A stretch of 64,000 bases of DNA from Paraburkholderia franconis (GTDB taxonomy: Bacteria; Pseudomonadota; Gammaproteobacteria; Burkholderiales; Burkholderiaceae). The stretch covers positions 1-64,000 of the forward strand of contig NZ_WHNP01000024.1 of NCBI RefSeq assembly GCF_009362735.1. Direction: 5' to 3'. A program made the translations under genes and the position numbers. Positions 1 through 8,900 of this stretch are shown piece after piece (position 1 is the first letter of the stretch; each line of letters begins with the position of its first letter). The notes beneath the pieces are model-generated. The model made no database searches, was not told where the DNA came from, and was given only the letters and a program-made list of their open reading frames with translations.

Positions 1-313
1 GTTGCGTGACGGCGTCGCTGTCGTCGGAATAGCGCTTGAAGCGCAGCAGACGGCAGAACGGCTTTTCGACGATCGTCTGTTCGACGATGGGAATGTTGCG
101 GCCGTCCTTGACGATCTGATGCAGGTTGAACTCGGGCTTTTCGTAATCCTTGCCGAGGCGGTACAGCAGCTCGTAGCCCGCGGACAGGCGGGTGGCGCCT
201 GGCACATAGGCGAACGGACTGGCCGGATTCGCAAACGATTTCGAAGCAGCCTGAGCCCAGGCGGTAAGCGGGCTGAGGAGTGCCCGCTGGAATTCGTGAA
301 ATTGATAGAGCAT
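1..313 (-). CDS. phaZ: Polyhydroxyalkanoate depolymerase, N-terminal part (cut by window edge)
   Basis: The reverse strand encodes about 104 residues beginning MLYQFHEFQRALLSPLTAWA, running off the left edge without a stop. This N-terminus, and the following segment with AYVPGATRLSAGYELLYRL and KPEFNLHQI, matches my recollection of intracellular PHB depolymerases (PhaZ) of Burkholderia and Cupriavidus. These hydrolyse stored polyhydroxybutyrate granules in the cytoplasm to hydroxybutyrate units. The lipase-box serine lies beyond the window, so catalytic competence cannot be judged. No strong Shine-Dalgarno is visible before the ATG at 313. Family assignment rests on N-terminal similarity only. 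Confidence 0.8.
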   Translation of the reverse strand, partial: MLYQFHEFQRALLSPLTAWAQAASKSFANPASPFAYVPGATRLSAGYELLYRLGKDYEKPEFNLHQIVKDGRNIPIVEQTIVEKPFCRLLRFKRYSDDSDAVTQ

Positions 314-544
314 GGGGGCTCCGGCGTTAAGCGGTTCGCGCACGGCAGCGTGTTTTGAAGCGCGGCGACGAGGCGGGCCGTTTTTGGTTACGTGTGGACT
401 TTGTTAGTGGCGAATGGCGACAATTATCGGCCGTCAACTTCATTCGATGATATAGAAGGCATACGATTTGTGCAATGCAACAACAGTTCGTTAGCGCACG
501 CACCGGATGTCATATTCACGTCATCGTCAAGGCGGGAGTTTTCT

Positions 545-2692
545 TTAGACGACAGGTGACGATTCCGTACCAGCATCTGCTGTGCCAGCCGGCGGTTCCC
601 GGCCTTGTCCGTCGTGGGGCGGCTGGCCTGCGGCGCTTGCCATGCCTTGTTCGTGCTTCATCAGGTTCAGCCCCGTATGAACGAGGGCCACATGGGAAAA
701 CCCTTGTGGAAAATTACCTACAAGCCGCGCGGAAACGGGATCGTACTCCTCCGCGAGCAGCCCGACATCGTTGGCCAGCGCCAGCAGCCGCTCGTACATC
801 TCGCGCGCTTGCTCGACACGCCCCTGCAGCGCCAGGTTGTCGACCATCCAGAAGCTGCAGGCGAGAAACGTCCCTTCGCCGGGCGGCAGGCCGTCGTCGA
901 CTTCCGTCGTGCGGTAGCGCAGCACGAGACCGTCGTGCACCAGATGCTTTTCGATCGCATCGACGGTGCCCGCGACGCGCGGGTCCGACGGCGGCAGAAA
1001 GCCGAGCAGGGGCATCAGCAGCACGCTCGCGTCGAGCGCGTCGCCGCCGTAGGTCTGCGTGAATGCGTTGAGCTCCGGGTTCCAGCTTTTCGCGCAGACA
1101 TCCGCGTGAATGTGCGCGCGCACCGCTCGCCAGTGGTCGAGCGGCGCGGGCAGATCGAACGCTTCCGCCGATTTGACCGCGCGATCGAACGCGACCCACG
1201 CCATCACCTTCGAGAACGCGAATTGCTGACGGCCGCCGCGTGTTTCCCAGATGCCTTCGTCGGGTTCTTCCCAGATCGTTTCGAGGTGCTTGAGCATCGC
1301 GCACTGCACGTTCCACGCGGTTTCGTCGGCCTGCAAGCCGCCGACGCGCGCCAGATGCAGCGCGTTCATCACTTCGCCATACACGTCGAGCTGCAACTGG
1401 CCGACGGCGTTGTTGCCCACGCGCACGGGCTTCGAGCCCTCATACCCCGGCAGCCAGTCGAGTTCGAACTCCGGCAAGCGGCGTTCGCCCGCGAGGCCGT
1501 ACATGATCTGCAACTGTTCCGGCGAGCCCGCCATCACGCGGCCGAGCCACGAGCGCCATGCGCGCGCTTCGTCGTAGTAGCCGCCGCGCATCATCGCGAG
1601 CAGCGTGATGGTCGCGTCGCGCAGCCAGCAGTAGCGGTAGTCCCAGTTGCGCGAGCCGCCCATCCGCTCGGGCAGCGACGTCGTGGGCGCGGCGACGATG
1701 CCGCCCGTCGGCTCATAGGCGAGCGCCTTCAGCGTCAGCAGCGAGCGGCGGATCGCGGGCGCGTATTTGCCCTCGACGGTGCCGCGCGCGGCCCATTCGA
1801 GCCAGTAGTTCTCGGTACGGGCGAGCGCCGTATGCGGATCGTGTGCGGGCGGGATGCGCAGATGCGATGCCGAATACGTGAGCGAGAACGGCACGCGCTC
1901 GCCTTCGGCGACCGTGAACTCGGCGACCGTCTTCATGTTCTCGCCGCGCAGATCGACGGGCGTGCGCAGCGCGACGGTGTCAGGGCCGGCGATCGCCTTG
2001 ATGCCGCTGTCGTGCGTGAGGCGGCTGACCCATGGAATCGAAAAGCCGTAGTCGAAGCGCAGCACCAGTTCCATGCGCATCTTCACGGTGCCGCGCTTGC
2101 CGACGACAATGCGGATCATCTCAGACCACCCATTGCCGGGCGGCATGAAATCGATCAGCGTGACGGCGCCTTCCGGTGTCTCGAAGTCGGTTTCGAGAAT
2201 CAGCGTTTCGCCTCGATAGCGGCGGCGCGTCGAGCGCGCGTAGCCGTGCTGGCGCGCCGTGCTGTCGTCGCCTTGATGCTGCTCTTCGTGGGCGCGCCGC
2301 GCCGCGACGTTCGTGCGCCGCGCCGCTGCCTTCGTGCGGGCTTTGCGGCCATCGCTCCCGGCTGCTTGTGCGGGGCGCTTTCCGGCTTGCCTCGGGACGG
2401 GCTTTTCGTCCGGCTTTGGCTCCTGCTTCGCGTTCGATGTCGCGCAGTGCGATTCTTCTTCGTGCTGTTGCGCGCCGGCATGCAAGTCGTCGTGGGCGGT
2501 ATCGGCGGCGTTCGTGTCGGCTGCGGGCGCGATCAGCCAGCGGCCGTTGTCCTCGGTGCCGAGCAGGGCGGCAAAGCAGGCCCCCGAATCGAAACGCGGC
2601 CAGCAAAGCCAGTCGACGGAGCCATCGCGGGAAACCAGCGCGGCCGTGTGGCCGTCGCCGATGAGTGCATAGTCTTCGATACGTGCAGGCAT
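545..2692 (-). CDS. Glycoside hydrolase family 15 protein (glucoamylase/trehalase-like)
   Basis: This 715-residue cytoplasmic-looking protein has the two-part GH15 layout. The N-terminal beta-sandwich begins with IEDYALIGDGHTAALVSRDG and GSVDWLCWPRFDS, and the (alpha/alpha)6 barrel carries NWDYRYCWLRDA, an EEPDEGIWE segment and LAEEYDP near the C-terminus, where the two catalytic glutamates of the family sit. GH15 enzymes release glucose from alpha-glucosidic substrates; some members cleave trehalose. Residues about 59-151 are an insert rich in Ala, Arg, Gln and charged residues inside the N-terminal domain. Family members normally pass from the LIAPA strand to the RRRYRGETLILET strand through a short loop, so the insert is unusual. 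The gene stands alone between phaZ and small genes, so context does not identify the substrate. The ATG at 2692 is taken because homologues start at this point. Confidence 0.88.
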   Translation of the reverse strand: MPARIEDYALIGDGHTAALVSRDGSVDWLCWPRFDSGACFAALLGTEDNGRWLIAPAADTNAADTAHDDLHAGAQQHEEESHCATSNAKQEPKPDEKPVPRQAGKRPAQAAGSDGRKARTKAAARRTNVAARRAHEEQHQGDDSTARQHGYARSTRRRYRGETLILETDFETPEGAVTLIDFMPPGNGWSEMIRIVVGKRGTVKMRMELVLRFDYGFSIPWVSRLTHDSGIKAIAGPDTVALRTPVDLRGENMKTVAEFTVAEGERVPFSLTYSASHLRIPPAHDPHTALARTENYWLEWAARGTVEGKYAPAIRRSLLTLKALAYEPTGGIVAAPTTSLPERMGGSRNWDYRYCWLRDATITLLAMMRGGYYDEARAWRSWLGRVMAGSPEQLQIMYGLAGERRLPEFELDWLPGYEGSKPVRVGNNAVGQLQLDVYGEVMNALHLARVGGLQADETAWNVQCAMLKHLETIWEEPDEGIWETRGGRQQFAFSKVMAWVAFDRAVKSAEAFDLPAPLDHWRAVRAHIHADVCAKSWNPELNAFTQTYGGDALDASVLLMPLLGFLPPSDPRVAGTVDAIEKHLVHDGLVLRYRTTEVDDGLPPGEGTFLACSFWMVDNLALQGRVEQAREMYERLLALANDVGLLAEEYDPVSARLVGNFPQGFSHVALVHTGLNLMKHEQGMASAAGQPPHDGQGREPPAGTADAGTESSPVV

Positions 2693-2946
2693 GATAAAGC
2701 GGTCTATAGCGGTCGGTCAGCGTGTAATAAGTACGCTCCCGCACAGCGCCAGACGGTGCGCGAGCGTCGTTGTTACCTGACTCGCGCGATGCGTTTTGGT
2801 TCGTACACCAGCGAGCACTTCGAGTATTGGCAATCCGCGTATTGGCTGCTTACAATCGATTCGAACGTGACTTCTGACGAATCGCCGCCCACCGGCGCCC
2901 GGTGTTGCAGCATGCAGCACAGTGCCGATTTCGAGGAAATATAGCC

Positions 2947-3192
2947 ATGCTGAACCCGTCGAAATCCGACTGCATCACGATTCTCTCCGCCGCGAGTGAA
3001 CTGCCTGACGACTCGCTCTTGCCACTCGACTTCCGCACGCTCGGCCTCACGCGCAACGGGATGGAAACGGCCGCGGCATTTCTGATCGAACGAGCCTGCT
3101 TCAAGCGCCATAGCGACGCCGACGGTCATTATGCCGTCGGCGGGCTGTCGTTGCAGGGACGCTGGCGCCTCGACCAACTTTCGAACGGTTGA
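2947..3192 (+). CDS. Small conserved-looking hypothetical protein (81 aa)
   Basis: An 81-codon frame starts MLNPSKSDCITILSAASE. It has no signal peptide, membrane segment or motif that I recognise. The ATG at 2947 is chosen over an upstream in-frame ATG at 2902 because GAGGAAA lies about 8 bases in front of it. Composition is mixed and globular, with several hydrophobic positions and two Cys, and codon use follows the high-GC pattern of its neighbours, which supports real coding. It stands alone, diverging from the GH15 gene. Function unknown. Confidence 0.6.
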   Translation: MLNPSKSDCITILSAASELPDDSLLPLDFRTLGLTRNGMETAAAFLIERACFKRHSDADGHYAVGGLSLQGRWRLDQLSNG

Positions 3193-3440
3193 CGCACGCT
3201 AGCGCCCATCGTCCGGTGATCGCGCTGCCGCGCCGCGGCGAATGACATGCAACAGGCATCCGGACCGTGCAACAGGCCGTCCGTGCGTCGACACGCGTGT
3301 CGATGCGTTGCGTGCACGTGCGCTGCGATTCTTTCGACACTGCGCGCGCTCGCAGCGCCGCATGTGCCCGGCTTCACGCATGTTCGCCACGCGCAGCGAA
3401 TCGAAGCAAGGCGCTCCGCATGGGCGCCTGCACGCGCGCG

Positions 3441-3596
3441 TCAGAAATGCATGGTGCCGCCGACGCCGAACAGCCCGATCAGGCCGATGATGATCAGATA
3501 CAGCGCGACGATGTAGTTGAGCAGACGCGGCACGATCAGGATCAGAATGCCGGCGATCAGCGCGACGAGCGGGCCGAGGGTGACATGGATATTCAT
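3441..3596 (-). CDS. DUF3096-like small membrane protein (51 aa)
   Basis: The reverse strand encodes a 51-residue protein starting MNIHVTLGPLVALIAGILIL. It is almost wholly hydrophobic, with two membrane segments (about residues 8-22 and 28-45) separated by VPRLLNY. AAAGGAGT sits 5-6 bases before the ATG, a strong ribosome binding site. The GPLVALIAGILILIVPRLLNYIV pattern fits the DUF3096 family of tiny bacterial inner-membrane proteins, whose role is unknown. Too short to show up in most ORF filters. Monocistronic by position. Confidence 0.75.
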   Translation of the reverse strand: MNIHVTLGPLVALIAGILILIVPRLLNYIVALYLIIIGLIGLFGVGGTMHF

Positions 3597-3849
3597 GGCG
3601 ACTCCTTTGTTGGACTTGACTGCTGTGAGCGATAACCTGCGCGTGCCCGCGTGACTGTGCGATCGCGAGCAACGCTTCTATACTTGCCCCAGCTACAACA
3701 TCGACGACCAGCCCCCGCCACGAGGGCGCGCAGCGCGACGGCCGCCGTCTCGCCATGCAACCGTCACGATAACGGCACGCTTCGATCGAGCCGCGCGGCA
3801 GACCAGCGACACGCACAATCCGAATAACCCGTATCGCCAGGAGGTCGTC

Positions 3850-5154
3850 ATGCAGCGTCGTATACGAGGAGTAGCGTGTGCCGTGCCACAGTCTTTCAAT
3901 TGCCGGGTTTCCCCTCGTTCGGCCGGCTCTCGCTTCCGCCCCGCACTACGTTCGATGATAAGAGGATTGACACTCATGGTATCGATTGCCTCGTTTGCGT
4001 CGGTTGTCATCAGCAAGCAGGCCTTCGCGCAAGGCCCGGCCGCAGCGCCCGCCGACGGTATCTACGATCTGATCGTCGGCACCTACACCGGGCCGAAGAG
4101 CGAGGGCATCTCCGTCTACCGCTTCGATACGAAGTCGGGCGACGCGACGCAGGTATCGTCGATCAAGACAGATAACCCGTCGTATGTGATCGCGACGCGC
4201 GATGGCCGCCATGTCTATTCCGTCGACGAGCAGCCGGGCGACAACGGTCCCGCGACGCAGCGCGGCGGCATCAGCGCGTTTGCCTTCGATGCGAAGAGCG
4301 GACAGCTGACGTTCCTGAACCGCGTTTCGTCGGATGGCAACGATCCGTGCTATCTGAGCATTTCGCCCGACGGCAAATATCTGACGACGGCCAACTACTC
4401 CGTTGCTGCGAACCCCGGCGGCAGCTTCGCCGTCTTTCCGTTGCAGGCGGACGGCCAGGTCGGCGCATCCGTGCTGACCGTGCATCACGAGGGCGGCGGT
4501 CCCGTGAAGGGGCGCCAGGACAACGCGCACGTGCATTCGACCGTGTTCTCGCCCGACGGCAAATATCTGTTCGCGCAGGATCTCGGCACCGACAAGCTCT
4601 ATTCGTACCGCTACACGCCCGACGGCAGCCGCGGCCTGTTCGGCCCCACCGAGAAGCGCTATACCGATGTGAAGGCCGGCTCCGGTCCGCGGCATCTCGT
4701 GTTTGGCGCGGACGGCAAATACGCATATTTGACGAGCGAGCTGACCGCAACCGTCACCGTTTTCCGCTACGACGACGGCAAGCTCACGCAGCTGCAAGTC
4801 GTGCCGATGACCAAGCCCGGCTTCAAGGGGCAGGTCGCGGCGGCCGCGATCCATCTGTCGCCGGACGGGCGCTTTCTTTACGCCAGCAACCGGGGCGACG
4901 CGAACGAAATCGTCATCTACGCGGTCGATCCCGGTAGCGGCCATATCCGCGAGGCAGGCCGTCAGTCGACTCTCGGCAAGGCGCCGCGCGAGTTCTCGAT
5001 CGACCCGACGGGGCAATGGCTGATCGTGGGCAACCAGAACAGCGACACGGCCTATGTGTTCCGCCGCGATCAGCAAAGCGGCCTGCTGGAAGCGAATCCG
5101 AAACGGATCGATCTCGGATCGCCCGTCGACTTCAAATGGGTGCTGCCGTCCTGA
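3850..5154 (+). CDS. Lactonase family beta-propeller protein, secreted
   Basis: A 434-residue protein with repeated beta-propeller blades. Typical blade motifs include IVGTYTGPKSEGISVYRFD, repeated FSPDGKYL/LSPDGRFLYASN segments and FKWVLPS at the end. This is the 7-bladed fold of the 6-phosphogluconolactonase (Pgl/YbhE) family. A hydrophobic segment ending in QAFAQ (about residues 42-61) reads as a signal peptide, so the protein is probably periplasmic and unlikely to act on cytoplasmic 6-phosphogluconolactone; many family members are of unknown substrate. AGGAGG lies 5 bases before the ATG at 3850, which favours that start although it leaves a long n-region. ATG 3976, preceded by AAGAGGA, would give a more ordinary signal peptide. 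Exact enzymatic activity is not established by sequence. Confidence 0.8.
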   Translation: MQRRIRGVACAVPQSFNCRVSPRSAGSRFRPALRSMIRGLTLMVSIASFASVVISKQAFAQGPAAAPADGIYDLIVGTYTGPKSEGISVYRFDTKSGDATQVSSIKTDNPSYVIATRDGRHVYSVDEQPGDNGPATQRGGISAFAFDAKSGQLTFLNRVSSDGNDPCYLSISPDGKYLTTANYSVAANPGGSFAVFPLQADGQVGASVLTVHHEGGGPVKGRQDNAHVHSTVFSPDGKYLFAQDLGTDKLYSYRYTPDGSRGLFGPTEKRYTDVKAGSGPRHLVFGADGKYAYLTSELTATVTVFRYDDGKLTQLQVVPMTKPGFKGQVAAAAIHLSPDGRFLYASNRGDANEIVIYAVDPGSGHIREAGRQSTLGKAPREFSIDPTGQWLIVGNQNSDTAYVFRRDQQSGLLEANPKRIDLGSPVDFKWVLPS

Positions 5155-5250
5155 TTGCCGTGACCTGAGCGATCCGGACGAGTCCGCCGGCATGTCGCCG
5201 GTTGTCATCGGTTGTGCTGCCGGCTGACGCGAACAACAACGGAACGCGCG

Positions 5251-5883
5251 ATGAGAACGACGCTAACCAGGAGAAGACCGAGGCCGAGGACAGAAACAAA
5301 GACGAGGACAAGCGCCGCATTCATCGCAGCGGGCGCGATGTGCGGCGCGTGCAGCGGGTTCTTCAGCGCGCCTGCGTTCGCGGAGGCGAGCTGCAGCTAT
5401 TCGACGGAATGGCTCGCGGGCGCCTGCCGGCGTATCGAGCGCGTCGCGAAACAGGGCACGTGGGATCTCTACGTGACGGGCTACGGCTGGCACATCAACG
5501 GCTATACGGAAGAGGAGCGCCAGTCGCTCAATTCCCGGTCGTGGGGCGGTGGTGCGGGCAAGCACTTCACCGACGAAAACGGCAACGAGGACATCCTGTT
5601 CGCGTTCGTGTTCCTCGATTCGCACGAGAACCCGGAGCCGATCGGCGGCTGGGCGAGACAGTGGTACACGAAGCCCGTGGCCGGCGGACTGTCGCTGGGC
5701 GGCGGCTACTTCGCGGGTTTCACCGCGCGCGAAGACGTCGCGCACTACCTGCCCGTGCCGCTCGTGTTGCCCGTCGGCTCGATCCGCTATCGCAAGGCGT
5801 CCGTGATGGGCACGTTCATTCCGGGCATTCCCGGCGTCACCAAGGGCGATGTCGCGTTCTTCTGGAGCCGCTACGAGTTTTGA
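5251..5883 (+). CDS. pagP: Lipid A palmitoyltransferase PagP
   Basis: A 210-residue protein with a signal peptide (SAAFIAAGAM through SAPAFA) followed by a mature domain of about 165 residues, the PagP length. Family landmarks are WDLYVTGYGWH, NSRSWGGGAGKHF, FLDSHENPEPIGGWARQW and a C-terminal aromatic (RYEF). The His of GYGWH and the Asp-Ser of FLDS correspond to the catalytic His, Asp and Ser of the Escherichia coli enzyme. PagP is an outer-membrane beta-barrel that moves palmitate from phospholipid to lipid A, giving resistance to cationic peptides. ATG 5251 is chosen because GGAA precedes it and it gives an ordinary signal peptide; the upstream ATG at 5212 lacks an SD. It converges on ftsK, with 42 bases between stops. 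Confidence 0.88.
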   Translation: MRTTLTRRRPRPRTETKTRTSAAFIAAGAMCGACSGFFSAPAFAEASCSYSTEWLAGACRRIERVAKQGTWDLYVTGYGWHINGYTEEERQSLNSRSWGGGAGKHFTDENGNEDILFAFVFLDSHENPEPIGGWARQWYTKPVAGGLSLGGGYFAGFTAREDVAHYLPVPLVLPVGSIRYRKASVMGTFIPGIPGVTKGDVAFFWSRYEF

Positions 5884-5925
5884 TATCGCGGTTGCCCAGG
5901 AAGCGGCCCGTCGACGGCAGGTGGC

Positions 5926-8900
5926 TTACTCGGCGGGCCCCGGCGCGAGCACTTCGCGGCTGCCGTTGATGCCCATCGCCGACACGAGGCCCGCCGTCTC
6001 CATCTGCTCGACGAGGCGCGCCGCGCGGTTATAGCCGATGCGCAACTGCCGCTGCACCGCTGAAATCGACGCGCGCCGCGTGCGCACGACGAACGCGACG
6101 GCTTCGTCGTAGAGCGGATCGGCTTCCGCATCCGGCGTCTCGCCGAACAGGTCCTGACCCGCGCCGCCGCCGTCCGTTGCCGGGCCGTCGAGAATGCCCT
6201 CGACGTATTCCGGTTCGCCGAACTGCTTCAGATGCTCGACGATGCGATGCACTTCCTCGTCGGCGACGAACGCGCCGTGCACGCGCTGCGGGTAGCCGGT
6301 GCCGGGCGGCAGGAACAGCATGTCGCCCTGGCCGAGCAGCGATTCGGCGCCCATCTGGTCGAGAATCGTCCGCGAGTCGATCTTCGATGAGACCTGGAAC
6401 GCGACGCGCGTCGGAATGTTCGCCTTGATGAGGCCCGTGATCACGTCGACGGAAGGGCGCTGCGTCGCGAGAATCAGATGGATGCCCGCTGCGCGCGCCT
6501 TTTGCGCGAGACGCGCGATCAGCTCTTCGATCTTCTTGCCCGCGACCATCATCAGGTCGGCCAGCTCGTCGATCACGACGACGATCAGCGGCAACGGCGA
6601 CAGCGGCTCGGGCGCGTCGGGCGTCAGCGAGAACGGATTGCCGATCTTCTTCTCTTTCGCCTCGGCGTCACGGATCTTCTGGTTGAAGCCTTGCAGATTG
6701 CGCACGCCGACGGCCGACATCAACCGGTAGCGCTTCTCCATTTCGCCGACACACCAGTTGAGCGCGTTCGCGGCAAGCTTCATGTCGGTGACGACGGGCG
6801 CGAGCAGATGCGGGATGCCTTCGTACACGGAAAGCTCCAGCATCTTCGGGTCGATCATGATGAGGCGTACGTCTTCGGGCGTCGCCTTGTACAGCAGCGA
6901 GACGATCATCGCGTTGATCGCAACCGACTTGCCCGAGCCCGTCGTGCCCGCGACCAGCATGTGCGGCGCCTTCGCGAGATCGGTGACGACGGGGTGCCCC
7001 GTGATGTCCTTGCCCATCGCGAGCGTCAGATTCGACGTGGACTTCTGATAGACGTCGGCTTGCAGAATTTCGGAGAGACGGATCGTCTGGCGCTTTGCGT
7101 TCGGCAGTTCGAGACCCATGCAGGTCTTGCCGGGAATCGTCTCGACGACGCGGATCGACGTCAGGCCGAGTCCACGCGACAGGTCCTTCACCAGTCCGAC
7201 GATCTGGCTGCCGCGCACGCCGAGCGCCGGCTCGACTTCGAAGCGCGTGATGACGGGACCCGCCGATGCGCCGACGACCGTCACGGGCACCTTGAATTCC
7301 TGCAGGCGCTGCTCGATCAGCGCGCTCGTTTCGGCGAGCTTTCCTTCGCTGACGGGCTCGGCGTCGGCCGATGCGGGCGCGAGCAGATCGAGGCCGGGCA
7401 GCTCGATGTGCGACGCCGAGGGTGCATGGAACTCGAACGCGGGACCGCTGTGGCCACGCACGGCAGGGCGGGGCGCTTGCGCTTGCGACGCGTCTTCTGC
7501 GTCGGGCGTCTGGGCGGGCGTCGGCGCTTCGTCGTGCGCGGGTTGCGCGAGGCTGTCGGCGGCTTGCTGGTCAGGCGCTTGCGCCGTCGCGACGGGTGCG
7601 GCGCCGGGGAAGCGGACGATGTTCGATGCTACGTGCGCTTGGGGCTCCTCGTTCGCAAAGTCAGCCGGTTCGACGTCGGGCGGGTTGCCGCCGACGGCAA
7701 GTGGACTGATCGTATGCAGCGGCGCGACAGGGGCGTCGTACGCCGACGCGTTCGATACGGGCGCGCGGTCATGGCTGGAAGCGGTCCGCAGCAGCGTCAC
7801 GGATTGCGTGATCGCGTCCCATGGCGCGAGCCTGGAGGCGGCGGCTTCGTTTGCCTGCGCGTGATCGGGTTGCTGACCTGCTACCTCTGTCGCGGATTCG
7901 GTTTCTTCGGCGGCAGTGTTTGAATGAGCCGCAGCCGGATGATTGCTTTGCGGTTCGGGCTGGTTCGATTCCGCTGCGTGGTCGATCGTAGGCGCATCGT
8001 AGGCGGCGGGCGTCGTCGTTGCTGTCGGCGATGCGGCTGCGCGCGCCGTATCCGCTGGCTCGTGATCGACGTGGGCTGCCGGGATTTCGCTCGCTATGGA
8101 CGATGACGGCGTCGTGCTCCCCTGTTCGATGGCTGGCTCTGCCGTTTGACTTTGCGTCGTGACGTGCGCAGCGCCGGCGTGCGGTTGGGGCTTGACAGTC
8201 GAAATCGCGTCATCGTTGGCTGAGGGCGAGTCGGGCGCGGCAGCGTGCGGCTGTTGGGCGTCAGCGACCACGTTTGCAGTCGTCGGCGCGTGCGGCACTT
8301 CGATGCGCGTCGCAGCGTCTTCGTTTGTTTCTTCCGAAGGTGCCGCAGCCACTGTCGTATGCGCGACAGGCTCAGCAGTGTGCGAAGCGTCCGGGCTTTG
8401 TCCAGCCGTCGAATCGCTTGCATCCGCCGATATGGGAGGGGTTGCGTCCGGCGCTGCGGCTTCGCGAGCGGTCAAGCTTGCCGCTGCGACTGCAGCATTC
8501 GCTGCGCTCGTTCGCGGCTCATCTTCGGCAGCGGAACCCGGCACGGCGACGGGTTCCATCGCTGTAGCGGCATTTGCCACGGCAGACGGCTGCGCGTGCG
8601 CAACCGCATCGGCTGCATCGGACTGCGGCGCGATCGTTGACGCATTGCCGGCATGACGGGCGCCGATGGCCGCTTCGAGTGCCGACACGGCCTGATCGAC
8701 GGCGGTGACGGCTGCGACGTTAGCGGCCATGCCGCTGCCCGCGGCATCAATGGCCGCATTCATGCCCGTCTGCGGAACGGGAGCCACGGGCGTCATTGGC
8801 GCGGCAACAGGCGGTGTCTGCGCGGCAGCCGGCTGATCGACGGCAGTTGCCGAAGGCGGTGTCTCGGCGATCCGCGACAGGTCGCCCGCCGAGCGCCGCG

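Noticed and set aside
605..2944. Long open frame (779 codons) on the plus strand opposite the GH15 gene
   Set aside because: Arg/Ala/His-rich translation without any domain, antisense to a clear GH15 gene; a by-product of high GC content.
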